Assembly: GCF_051020515.1 (NCBI RefSeq)
Contig: NZ_CP194857.1
Location: forward strand, 1,674,001-1,738,000
Reading direction: 5' to 3'
Length of the DNA: 64,000 nt
Source: CALKWS01 sp051020515
Lineage (GTDB): Bacteria; Actinomycetota; Actinomycetes; Actinomycetales; Beutenbergiaceae
In this document: one piece after another, positions 38,599 to 47,411 of the stretch
Position numbering within the stretch: position 1 is the stretch's first letter
How the letters are laid out: each line of letters begins with the position of its first letter
Translations under genes and position numbers: made by a program
Notes under the pieces: model-generated
Told to the model about the DNA's origin: nothing
Database searches by the model: none
The model's input: the letters and a program-made list of their open reading frames with translations, nothing else

Positions 38599-39476
38599 CC
38601 GTGGCCGGCAGACCCGGCGCCCTGGCCCAGCTCCTCGGTTCCTCCCGCCCGTTGAGTTGGATCAATACCGCCTACCCCTTCGGAGCCGCGTACCTGCTGG
38701 CCGGCGGTGGAGTCGATGTGGCGTTCGTGGTGGGCGCGCTGTACTTCCTGATCCCGTACAACCTGGCCATGTACGGCATCAACGACGTGTTCGACTACGA
38801 GTCGGATCTGCGCAACCCCCGCAAGGGCGGCGTCGAGGGGGTGGTGCTGGACCGCCGGTGGCACCGCCTGACCATCGGGGCCGCACTGGTGACGAACGTG
38901 CCGTTCCTGATCGCGCTGCTGCTGATGGGCACCCTCGCCTCCGCCGCGGTGCTGGCGGTGAGCGTGTTCGCGGTGGTGGCCTACTCGGCGCCACCGATGC
39001 GCTCCAAGGAACGCCCGGTGCTGGACTCGATGACCTCCAGCACCCACTTCGTGTCCCCGGCGGTCTTCGGCCTGGTGCTCGCCGGGGGTGACCCGACCAG
39101 GACCGCGCTGATAGCGCTGGCGGCGTTCTTCGTCTGGGGCGTGGCCTCCCAGGCCTTCGGGGCGGTGCAGGACGTCACCGCCGACCGGCAGGCGGGGATC
39201 GCCTCGATCGCCACCTGGCTGGGTGCCGCGCGCACGGTACGGCTGGCGATGGCGTTGTACGCCGTCAGCGGGTTGTTGCTGCTGGGCGCCGGCTGGCCGG
39301 CGATGCTGGCCGGTCTGCTCGCGCTGCCCTACCTGGCGAGCATCGCGCCGTTCCGGTCGCTGCCCGACCAACAGTGCGAGACCGCCAATGCCGGCTGGCG
39401 ACGATTCCTGGGCCTGAACCTGGTGACCGGGTTCCTGCTCACCCAGTTGCTGATCTGGATCGGGTGGGGTGGCTGA
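38595..39476 (+). CDS. crtEb: Lycopene elongase (UbiA-type prenyltransferase)
   Basis: 293 residues, GTG start behind CAGGAGGAGG, overlapping the crtYf stop. UbiA fold with eight to nine helices; both aspartate motifs present: NDVFDYESD and QDVTADRQAGIAS. RPLSWINTAYPFGAAYL at the start is typical of lycopene elongases. It adds two C5 units to lycopene, giving C50 flavuxanthin-type products, and marks the pathway as C50. Confidence 0.92.
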   Translation: MTVAGRPGALAQLLGSSRPLSWINTAYPFGAAYLLAGGGVDVAFVVGALYFLIPYNLAMYGINDVFDYESDLRNPRKGGVEGVVLDRRWHRLTIGAALVTNVPFLIALLLMGTLASAAVLAVSVFAVVAYSAPPMRSKERPVLDSMTSSTHFVSPAVFGLVLAGGDPTRTALIALAAFFVWGVASQAFGAVQDVTADRQAGIASIATWLGAARTVRLAMALYAVSGLLLLGAGWPAMLAGLLALPYLASIAPFRSLPDQQCETANAGWRRFLGLNLVTGFLLTQLLIWIGWGG

Positions 39477-40122
39477 GGTGCCCATCGGACGATCTGCGTC
39501 ACGTGCCGCGTCGCGGGCCCCGGCCGGGGACCCCGCGACCCGCAAGCCGACGGGAGTGCGGCTGTTGACGGTCCCGGGCAGTCCCACCGGCCGGATAGCC
39601 GTTCACCTGGTCGCGGTGCTCGGTGTGGCCGGCCTGCTCGTCGCCACCCGCTACGACTGGGTCGGTGTGGCGGTGTTCGCACTGGTGCTGGGCGGCATGA
39701 CGGCGATGCGGGTGCTGCAGTTGCCCGCGCCGCTGCAGGTAGCCGCGGCGCTGGCGGCGCAGGGGGCCGCGTGGGCGAGCGTGCTGCACCTGTACGAGCG
39801 GATCTGGTGGTTGGACATCCTCGTGCACCTGGTCCTCAACGGGCTGCTCGCCGGCGCCGCGGGGCTGGCGCTGCACCGTGCCCGGATGACGTCCTCGAAG
39901 CAGCACCGGCGGGGTCGGTGGGGGCTGGTGATCACCACCACCGGAGTGGGTGCGGTCATGGCGGTGGTGTGGGAGATCGCGGAATGGTTCGGGCACGTCT
40001 ACGTCGACCAGCGGGTGCAGATCGAGCCGGGAGACACCGTGGGTGATCTGGCCGCGGCGCTCCTGGGCTCGGCTATCGCCGGGATCGCCCTGGCCGGGCG
40101 CCGAACGGAGAACGAGGGATGA
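39469..40122 (+). CDS. Integral membrane protein (YjdF/DUF2238-like)
   Basis: 217 residues; GTG 39469 overlaps crtEb (a second GTG at 39478 is possible). Five hydrophobic segments; conserved-looking WWLDILVHLVLNGLLAG, VWEIAEWFGHVYVD and EPGDTVGDLAAALLGS recall DUF2238/YjdF proteins, where Asp, His and Glu within membrane helices are conserved. Function unknown; its place between the elongase and the glycosyltransferase suggests a part in late carotenoid modification or handling. Confidence 0.7.
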   Translation: MAEVPIGRSASRAASRAPAGDPATRKPTGVRLLTVPGSPTGRIAVHLVAVLGVAGLLVATRYDWVGVAVFALVLGGMTAMRVLQLPAPLQVAAALAAQGAAWASVLHLYERIWWLDILVHLVLNGLLAGAAGLALHRARMTSSKQHRRGRWGLVITTTGVGAVMAVVWEIAEWFGHVYVDQRVQIEPGDTVGDLAAALLGSAIAGIALAGRRTENEG

Positions 40123-40919
40123 ACCGGCTCCGAACCGTCAGCGTGGTGATCCCCGCGCGTAACGACGCACCCGCCCTGGCCCGGTGCCTGCGGGCGCTGG
40201 ACCGGCAGAGCATGCCACCGCTGGAGGTCGTGGTGGTCGACAACGCATCCGAGGACCGAACCGCCGAGGTCGCCAGGCAGTACGGGGCCCGGGTGGTGAC
40301 CGAGCGGCGCGTCGGCATTCCGCAGGCTGCCAGTGCCGGGTACGACGCGGCCCGCGGGGAGATCCTGGCCCGGCTGGACGCCGATTCGATCCCCGGGCCG
40401 AGGTGGGTGGAGCAGGTGAGCGCACTGATGTCCGGTACGCGCTGGGACGCGGTCACCGGAGTGGGCCGGTTCTACGAACTGCCCCGGAGCGGTCGGGTGG
40501 TGGCCGGGCTCTACCTGGGCGCCTACTACCTGTTGTGCCACGCCGCTCTGGGGCACCGCCCGCTATGGGGCTCGAACATGGCCCTGCACAGCAGTACCTG
40601 GCGGCAGGTGCGGGACCGCGTCCATGACGACGACGCCGAGGTGCACGATGATCTCGACCTCGCCTTCGCCCTGGGTCCGGAGCGGACGATCCGCTTGGAC
40701 CGGTCCCTGGTGATAGGGGTGTCGGCCCGGGCGTTGCGCGGCCGGGCACAGATGCGGCGCCGCTTCGCCCGCGCCTTCCGGACCCTCTCGGTGAACTGGG
40801 CCATCGCGCCCCCCTGGCAGCGCTGGGCACGCAGGATCACCCATGTTCTCGGGCCGGGGCGCGGCCGGCCGCTGGCCCCGCACCCCACGGCGCAGCGCGG
40901 GCAGGGATTCCATGACTGA
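40119..40919 (+). CDS. Family 2 glycosyltransferase, candidate carotenoid glycosyltransferase
   Basis: 266 residues; ATGA overlap upstream. GT-A fold: VSVVIPARNDAPALARCLRA, VVVVDNASEDRTAEVA, and the DxD motif in ILARLDADSIPG; acceptor-side motif VHDDLDLAFAL. No transmembrane anchor is obvious apart from a central hydrophobic stretch (VVAGLYLGAYYLL). In Micrococcus luteus a GT2 (CrtX) in the sarcinaxanthin cluster glucosylates the C50 carotenoid; the same role is inferred here. Confidence 0.85.
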   Translation: MNRLRTVSVVIPARNDAPALARCLRALDRQSMPPLEVVVVDNASEDRTAEVARQYGARVVTERRVGIPQAASAGYDAARGEILARLDADSIPGPRWVEQVSALMSGTRWDAVTGVGRFYELPRSGRVVAGLYLGAYYLLCHAALGHRPLWGSNMALHSSTWRQVRDRVHDDDAEVHDDLDLAFALGPERTIRLDRSLVIGVSARALRGRAQMRRRFARAFRTLSVNWAIAPPWQRWARRITHVLGPGRGRPLAPHPTAQRGQGFHD

Positions 40920-41633
40920 GCAGGGGCCGGCCCGCACCGACCTGGTTGTGGCAGTGCGGGCGCAGTTGGCCCGCGCCGCCGACCCCGCGCGGGCCGTCGC
41001 TCAGCAGCGGTACATGAAGTCGGCGCTGCCGTTCCACGGGGTGGCGATGGCTCAGGTACGCCGGATCGTGCGCGACCTCGCCGGCGCGCACCCGATCACC
41101 ACCGACGCACAGTGGGAGGCCACCGTGCGGGCGCTGTGGGACGGGGCCACCCACCGGGAAGAGCGCTACGCGGCCACCGCCCTGGCCCGCCAGCCCCGCT
41201 ACCGGGCCTTCCGCACCACGGCGACGCTGCCGCTGCTGCGGCACATGATCGGCACCGGAGCCTGGTGGGATCACGTCGACGAGATCGCCTCCCACCTGCT
41301 CGGGGAGGTGCTGCAACGCGAACCGCATGTGGTGGCCCCGGTACTGCGGGACTGGGCGGATGACGACGACATGTGGGTGCGTAGGTCGGCAACCTGGCGC
41401 AGTTGCGCGCCAAGGCCGCCACCGACACCGACCTGCTTTCACACTGCCTGGAGGCGAACCTGACCGGGTCCCGGCACGGCGGGGAGTTCTTCGTCCGTAA
41501 AGCGGTGGGCTGGGCCCTGCGTGAGTACGCCAAGACCGACGCCGCCTGGGTGCAGGCGTTCCTTGCCGAGCATCGCGACCGGCTCAGTCCACTGAGCGTG
41601 CGGGAGGCGAGTAAGCACCTGGCCCGTACCTGA
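40912..41633 (+). CDS. DNA alkylation repair protein (AlkD-like HEAT repeat), frameshifted
   Basis: About 240 residues when repaired. AlkD family: QQRYMKSALPFHGVAMAQVR, REERYAATALAR, TGAWWDHVDEIASHLLG (WWDxVD) and FFVRKAVGWALREYAKTD. ATG 40912 overlaps the glycosyltransferase stop by 8 bases (AGGGA upstream). The frame breaks near 41391, where one base is missing before LAQLRAKAATDTD. AlkD-type glycosylases remove alkylated bases without flipping them. Last gene of the carotenoid transcription unit. Confidence 0.8.
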
Positions 41634-41671
41634 AAGCACACGGGCGCGCCGTGGCCCCCTGGCGAGTCGAC

Positions 41672-42295
41672 TCAGGACTGTTCGTGCCAGGGTGCCTCGA
41701 GTTCGGCAGCATCCGGGGCCGGGCCGGTCAACGCAGGTGCCTCGGTGAGCGCCAGGGCCTGCAGCGCGAGGTCGACGTAGCGTTGCCGCAGGGTCGTGGT
41801 GCGCTCGGCATCGGCGGCGCCGAGCGCCGCGATCTGCGTCGCGATCAGGGTGAGGTCGGCACCGGTGACGTCAGATCTGACCCGGCCCGTTGCGATAGCG
41901 CGGTCGACGAGCTCCTGCATCGCCAGGTTCCCCCGGTGCGCGAGTTCGTAGAGGTCCTCGGGCGGGGTGAAGGTGCCCAGCAGGCTCCCCATTCGCAGGG
42001 TGCCGGAGTTCGCGTACCAGGTCAGGAAGGCAGCCAGCCCGCTCCAGGGGTCCGGATCTGCCAGGGCCGAGCGCACCTGATCGGTGATGGACTGCAGTCC
42101 TTGCCGGGCCACCGCCACGAGTAACGCCTCTTTGGCGGGGTAGCGCCGATAAAGCGTCGCCTGACCGACGCCGGCCCTTTGCGCGACGGCCGACATCGGG
42201 GCAGCGGGGTCACGGCTGAACACGTCCAGTGCGGCCTCGAGCACGAGGATGTCGTTGCGACGCGCTTCGGCCTGGCGTCCGCGGCGGGGAACCAT
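41672..42295 (-). CDS. TetR/AcrR family regulator
   Basis: 207 residues. Helix-turn-helix PMSAVAQRAGVGQATLYRRYPAKEALL (PMSAVAQRAGVGQATLYRRY visible at residues about 32-52), C-terminal SBP-type ligand domain typical of this subgroup. Divergent from the quinone oxidoreductase-NmrA operon, with twin CGGAC-N7-GTCCG sites between them, so it probably represses both directions. Confidence 0.87.
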   Translation of the reverse strand: MVPRRGRQAEARRNDILVLEAALDVFSRDPAAPMSAVAQRAGVGQATLYRRYPAKEALLVAVARQGLQSITDQVRSALADPDPWSGLAAFLTWYANSGTLRMGSLLGTFTPPEDLYELAHRGNLAMQELVDRAIATGRVRSDVTGADLTLIATQIAALGAADAERTTTLRQRYVDLALQALALTEAPALTGPAPDAAELEAPWHEQS

Positions 42296-42308
42296 GGGGC
42301 AACACTAA

Positions 42309-42325
42309 CGGACAATTCTAGTCCG
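42309..42325. promoter_or_regulatory. TetR operator-like dyad, copy 1
   Basis: CGGACAATTCTAGTCCG: 5-bp inverted arms CGGAC/GTCCG around 7 bases, 14 bp from the TetR start. Confidence 0.6.
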
Positions 42326-42343
42326 GTGTGTGTTACCTTAAAG

Positions 42344-42360
42344 CGGACAAAGTCAGTCCG
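42344..42360. promoter_or_regulatory. TetR operator-like dyad, copy 2
   Basis: CGGACAAAGTCAGTCCG: identical arms and spacing to copy 1, 35 bp further on, 27 bp before the oxidoreductase ATG. Two equal sites in a 91-bp gap are unlikely by chance. Confidence 0.62.
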
Positions 42361-42386
42361 ATACAAGTCCCAGGAGTGATAGCCCT

Positions 42387-43351
42387 ATGCGCCGTGCGTG
42401 CACGTGACCGCTTTCGGAGGTCCGGAAGTCCTAGAAGTCCGTGAGTCCCCGCGACCGACACCGGGACCCGGCGAGGTGGTCATCGAGGTCGAAGCAGCGG
42501 AGATCCTCTTCCTCGACACCCAATTGCGAAGTGGCTGGGGACGAGACTTCTTCACGGTTGAACCGCCGTTCATCCCGGGCGTGGGGATCGCGGGCACCGT
42601 CACCGAGACCGGGGACGGGGTGAAGGACAACTGGAGAGGCGCCCGGGTGGTGACCAGTACCTCGGCCGTGGGCTCGTACCGGGGCGGCGGCTACGCCGAG
42701 TTCGCTGCAGCGAGTATCGACCGCGCCCTGCGGATCCCCGCCGGAATCGATTCCGCTGAAGCCTTGGCCGTCCTGAACGACGGTGCCATGGGCGTCAGCA
42801 GGGTTGACCGCTCCGGAATGTCGCCGGGTGATAGGGCGTTGATCACGGCCGCCAGTGGGGGAATTGGCATCTGGCTGGTGCCGTTGCTGACCGCCGCCGG
42901 CGTCGACGTCACCGCGGCCGCCCGCGGCCGGCAGAAGGTCGACCTCGCCCGCGAGCGAGGGGCGACCGCAGCCGTCGACTACGGCCAGCCGGGTTGGGCC
43001 GATGGGATCGGTCAGGTCGATGTCGTCTTCGACGGCGCCGGCGGGCCCCTGGGCGAGCAGGCGGCGAGCCTGCTGCGACGGGGCGGGCGATTCTTCTCCT
43101 ACGGTGCAGCGTCCGGCGACATGGCCGATATCGAGGCACTCGCTGCCGAGCGCGACCTCCGGGTGATCGGCCTGGACGAGGAGTTCACGGACGAGGACGC
43201 ACACCGCTATGCCGGAGAAGCGCTGCATCATCTGGCCGCAGGATCGGTCCGCCCGGTCCTCGGGCAGAAGCGGCCCCTCGAGCGGGCCGCCGAAGCCCAT
43301 GCGGCGATCGAGGCACGTCGCGTCGTCGGGAAGTCGGTGCTGATCCCATGA
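42387..43351 (+). CDS. Zinc-independent quinone oxidoreductase-type MDR dehydrogenase
   Basis: About 321 residues. MDR family: VHVTAFGGPEVLEVRE, PFIPGVGIAGTV, nucleotide loop ITAASGGIGIWLVPLL and VFDGAGG. No structural-zinc cysteine set, so quinone-reductase-like, using NADPH. I take ATG 42387 (AGGAG upstream) as the true start: it reads MRRA, then needs one missing base near 42397 to give VHVTAFGG; without repair the gene would have to start at GTG 42398. First gene of the TetR-controlled pair. Confidence 0.82.
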
Positions 43352-44598
43352 GCCGGCGCGACAGCATTCCTCCGCAAACCGTTCTCGTCGTCGGTGCCAC
43401 CGGCCGCACGGGACGGCACGTCGTCGACGGGCTGCTCGCAGCCGACGTGGCCGTACGAGCATTGGTCCGGCACCCCCTGACCGCGGGGCTCCCCGCCGAG
43501 GTGGCCATGATCGAGGGGACGTTGCAGGACGCCGGCGCTGTCCGGGAGGCGGCACGTGGAGCCCACGCCGCCTTCCTCATCTGGACCGGCGACGACTCGA
43601 CTGTGATACCACCTGTGATCGACGCGCTGACCGAGAGTGTGCGGCACGTCGTCTACCTGTCGGCCGCGAACCTGCACCACGATGGCGGTGTGGGAAGTGC
43701 GGTCCAGCCCGGGGTCTACGCCGAGGTCGAACGTGCACTCGAGCGCTCGCCGAGCACGTGGACCTTCTTGCGTGCCGGCGGGTTCGCCGCCAACACCCTG
43801 GAGTGGGCCGAGCAGATCCGGACTGGCGACACCGTGCGCGTGGTCCACCCCGACGCAGGGCGGTCCATCGTGGACCAGCGTGATCTGGCTGAGGCCGCAG
43901 TCAAGGCAAGGCTGCTGCTGGATCCGTCACTGGCCGGTCGAGCCTTCTCCCTCACCGGCCCGCAGACCATGACCCAGCGCGAGCAGATCGCCGTGATCGG
44001 CGACGTCATCGGGCGCGATCTGAGTGTGGAGCACCGCGACCCGGACGAAGCACGTGAGGAGTACGCGGCGGTGCTGGGCGCCGATTTCGCCGACCAGGCA
44101 CTCGGGTACTGGAGGACACTGGTGGATCGTCCCGAACCGGTCACCACCGGCATCGAGGAGATCCTGGGACGGGCGGCTCGGCCCTTCCAGGATTGGGTGC
44201 GCCTGCACCGCGTCGACTTCGAACGACTCACCACGCACGAGGTGGGACACCGGTACGCCGAGGCGTTCCGTACCGGCAGACTCGAGGATGCCGGCAGGCT
44301 GCTGGCCGAGGACGTCGTCCGTGTCGCGCCCTTGGAGGACGGTGGCGTCGAACGTGAGGTACGGGGCCTGCCGGCGATCGCGGAGAACGCCCAACGCCAG
44401 GTCGTCGAGGGTGCGGACATGGAATCGGTTCAGGTGGACGACCCCCTGGTGGGGGGCGACCGTTTCGCGATTCGCTTCACGTTTGGCATGAGAGATCGCC
44501 AGACGGGTGAACGGTTCCGCATCGTCAAGATGTCCGTTTGCGCCGTAGCCAGCAGCAGGATCGTGCGCGAGGAGGTCTTCTACTACCTGAATCCTTAG
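43348..44598 (+). CDS. NmrA-like NAD(P)-binding protein fused to a SnoaL-like domain
   Basis: 416 residues; ATGA overlap with the oxidoreductase. N-terminal 280 residues are an atypical SDR of the NmrA/AzoB type: VLVVGATGRTGRHVVDGLL, VVYLSAANLHHDGG, WTFLRAGGFAANTLEW, GRAFSLTGPQTMT. Residues about 300-416 (RYAEAFRTGRLEDAGRLL to IVREEVFYYLNP) look like a SnoaL/NTF2 domain. The pair suggests redox conversion of a small aromatic or quinone, but no substrate is indicated. Confidence 0.8.
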   Translation: MSRRDSIPPQTVLVVGATGRTGRHVVDGLLAADVAVRALVRHPLTAGLPAEVAMIEGTLQDAGAVREAARGAHAAFLIWTGDDSTVIPPVIDALTESVRHVVYLSAANLHHDGGVGSAVQPGVYAEVERALERSPSTWTFLRAGGFAANTLEWAEQIRTGDTVRVVHPDAGRSIVDQRDLAEAAVKARLLLDPSLAGRAFSLTGPQTMTQREQIAVIGDVIGRDLSVEHRDPDEAREEYAAVLGADFADQALGYWRTLVDRPEPVTTGIEEILGRAARPFQDWVRLHRVDFERLTTHEVGHRYAEAFRTGRLEDAGRLLAEDVVRVAPLEDGGVEREVRGLPAIAENAQRQVVEGADMESVQVDDPLVGGDRFAIRFTFGMRDRQTGERFRIVKMSVCAVASSRIVREEVFYYLNP

Positions 44599-44657
44599 CA
44601 CGGACGGCGCCGCGACTGCTGTCCCCGAGGACGTCAGTCACATGGAAAGGTCAGAGC

Positions 44658-45331
44658 GTGGATCTATGGAACTCGGCCGAACGAGTGGCAAGCAATTACG
44701 CGCACAACCCGAAGGTGAGCGCCACCGTCGTGGCCGGCAGTGTGGGACGCGGACGCCACGACGAGTTCTCCGACATCGAGATCGATGTGTACTGGGCCGA
44801 CCCACCCCAGGACCAGGACCGGCTCGCCGCCATCCGCGGGTCCGGCGGGACCCTGCCCACCGTGTGGGACTACGACCCCGAGGACGCGGAGTGGTCCGAA
44901 GACTTCACCGTCGACGGCATACCGACTACGGTCAGCAACTTCGCCTGCACCGAGATCGACGCCGTCCTGGGTCGTGGTGGCAAGTACATCCAGCGTGACC
45001 AGATGCGGTTGTCGGCCATCCATGAGGGTCGTGCCGTCACTGGCCAGGAGCTCGTGCGGACCTGGCGCGCGCGCAGCCCCTACACCGACGAGGTCCGTTT
45101 GCCCACTCTGCGAGATTCAAGTGGGCACACCGGGTGATGACACGGTTCGAGTACCTGCCGGTCGCTTCCCTCGATCGGCTTCGACAGGTCTGCAGCGAAG
45201 AGCCCGTCGCGGCATGTGAAGCCGTCATCGCGCTACTCCAGGAGACACTGGACCTTGTTGAGCTCCACGTACCTGCCGTCCCCACGAGAGACCTGCGGCA
45301 GGGGCTGGCCACTGCTCGCCTCCCGCGCTGA
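44658..45331 (+). pseudogene. Nucleotidyltransferase-superfamily protein with internal deletion
   Basis: GTG 44658 opens VDLWNSAERVASNYAHNP; the NT catalytic signature is AGSVGRGRHDEFSDIEIDVYW (GS-x-GRG then DIEID). This frame stops at 45137 after PYTDEVRLPTLRDSS. The C-terminal helical domain of such proteins reappears in another frame as RFKWAHRVMTRFEYLP through EEPVAAC and LLQETLDLVELHVP, to 45331. About 50 residues normally lying between the two parts seem to be missing, so this is more than a one-base error. Family relatives modify unknown targets (DUF4037-like). Confidence 0.5.
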
Positions 45332-45479
45332 CACGTCCGTGGCCCGCAGACGACGTTGCTGCCACCGTTCAACATGTGCGCTCACGTGGCGCGACGACGT
45401 CTGACGTGAGGCGAGAACCGCGGGCACCTGATGCCTCCGTCTCTCGGCTCGCCGAGGGACGCCGTTCGCTCGGTCGCGG

Positions 45480-46501
45480 TCAGCGCCAGCCCAGGCCCGG
45501 GGCGACGTGGGTGAGCAGGTTCTCGATGATGCGGGTGTTGTACTCCACGCCCAGTTGGTTGGGGACCGTGATGAGCAGGGTGTCGGCGGCAGCGACGGCC
45601 TCGTCCTGGCGAAGTTGCTCGACCAGGGCGTCGGGCTCATCGGCGTAGGACCGACCGAAGATCGCCTGGGTGCTGGCGTCGATCATGCCGACCTGGTCCT
45701 TGCTGGAACGCTCACCGCCGAAGTAGTGGGCGTCGGTACCGTCCACGATCGGGATGATGCTCCGGCTGACCGAGACCCGTGGTTCGAACTCGTGCCCGGC
45801 GTGGGCCCAGGAGGCGCGGAAGGCCTCGATCTGCGCGGCCTGCTGGACGTGGAAGGGACGGCCGTCCTCATCGTCCTTCAGGGTGGAACTCATCAGGTTC
45901 ATCCGAGTTCGGCGGCCCATTCGGCTGTGGCGTTGGATCCGGCGCCCCACCAGATCCGCTGCCGCAGCCCGGGTGAGTGCGGCTCGATACGCAACAGTCC
46001 GGGCGGGTTGGGAAACATCGGCCTGGGGTTCGGTTCGGCAAAGCCCTCACCGGTCAGCACCTGCAGCAGCACCTCGGTGTGCATCCTGGCCATGTCCGCA
46101 TCGGTCTTACCCTCCGGGGGTTGATATCCGAAGTAGCGCCACCCCTCGATCACCTGCTCCGGGGATCCGCGGCTGATGCCCAGTTGCAGCCGACCGCCGG
46201 CGATGAGGTCCGCCGCCCCGGCGTCCTCGGCCATGTACATCGGGTTCTCGTACCGCATGTCGATCACGCCGGTGCCGATCTCGATGCGGCTGGTCCGTGC
46301 CCCGATGGCGGCCAGCAGCGGAAACGGGGAGGCCAGCTGGCGGGCGTAGTGGTGCACCCGGAAGTAGGCGCCGTCGGCCCCGGCCTCCTCCGCGGCGACG
46401 GCCAGGTCGATCGACTGCAGCAGGGCGTCGGACGCCGACTGGGTCTTCGATTGCGGGTGCGGGGTCCAGTGGCCGAACGAGAGGAATCCGATGTTCTTCA
46501 C
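45480..46501 (-). CDS. LLM class flavin-dependent oxidoreductase, frameshifted
   Basis: About 340 residues when repaired. MKNIGFLSFGHWTPHP, EEAGADGAYFRVHHYARQLASP, RTSRIEIGTGVIDMRYENP, LQLGISRGSPEQVIEGW and GAGSNATAEWAAELGMNLMS are typical of alkanal/luciferase-like monooxygenases. The break is near 45902: one base missing in ELGMNLMS. Flavin-dependent oxygenase or F420 enzyme, substrate unknown. The start at 46501 gives the expected first strand. Confidence 0.85.
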
Positions 46502-46571
46502 GTTGGCGGCAACGCCTGGCGGGCGCAGGTATTCCGCGCTCGGTGCGCGTGGGGCCGGGAGCAGGCGGGGC

Positions 46572-47257
46572 TCACGGGTCGGTCAGCCAGGGAAAGCCGT
46601 TGGGATCCTTGGTGGCGCGTTCCTGGAGGACCCGGTCGTCGTGACCGCGGATCTGGTGGAGGAACGGGAAGTCCTCCGGGTTCACGGTGACCTTGGCCAG
46701 TGGTCGTACCGGCACTGCGCTGGCCGCCTGTGCCGGCTGGACGGTGCCGAGGGCTCCCGCCATCGGGGGCTGGACGGTGAAGGTCTCACCGGGAAGCACG
46801 TACACCGTGCCGGTCCGCCAGGGCCGGCGGACCAGGGCGGCGTCGGTGATGGAGAAGTAGTAGTAGGGATCGCTCCACTCCCCGGAAGGGCCCTGGATGC
46901 GATGCAGGCATTCGTCAGGGACATCGGGTTCCGTGCCCGATCGAGGATCGCGTAGTACATCGGCCAGATCCCGTCGGTGGCGGCATAGACGGCCTCGCGG
47001 TCACCGAACTCGATGACGTCGTCGGCCTTGCGTGGTTCGAACAGTTCGATCGCCGGATCCTGTGAGCCATGCAGGACGACGTCGGCGTGGTCAGCGATGT
47101 GGCAGAGGAACTGCCACTTCGGTTCCGCCAGCCGATAGGGCACCGGATCGGCCGGTCCCCGGCTGAGTGCGTGCTCCCACAGCGCCTCGAACCGCTCCCG
47201 GCTGCTGGCAGTGGCCCCCTCCGGCCGGGGCAACCAGAAGTCGGGCAGGCTCTCCAT
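46572..47257 (-). CDS. Conserved hypothetical protein, frameshifted
   Basis: About 228 residues when repaired. No family recognised. Begins MESLPDFWLPRPEGAT; then KWQFLCHIADHADVVLHGS and FGDREAVYAATDGIWPMYYAI, ending PFLHQIRGHDDRVLQERATK. The frame breaks near 46902; inserting one base gives NACIRIQGPSGEWSDPYYYF running into VYVLPGETFTVQPP. The order His/Trp-rich core then short beta strands suggests a soluble cytosolic fold. No operon partner on its strand except the LLM gene 70 bp downstream. Confidence 0.6.
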
Positions 47258-47411
47258 CTCCTAGATCGTGCCATTGCCGGCGCGATCGCTCCAGGAGTTT
47301 CTCAGCGCCTGCGCCGCGTGCGCCACGTGCGCCGGGGGCGGCGGAGGGTCGCAGGGGACCGCGGTGGGGCAGGAAGCGCGATGCGGCGGCGGGCCCGCTA
47401 CCGTAGCCGAC

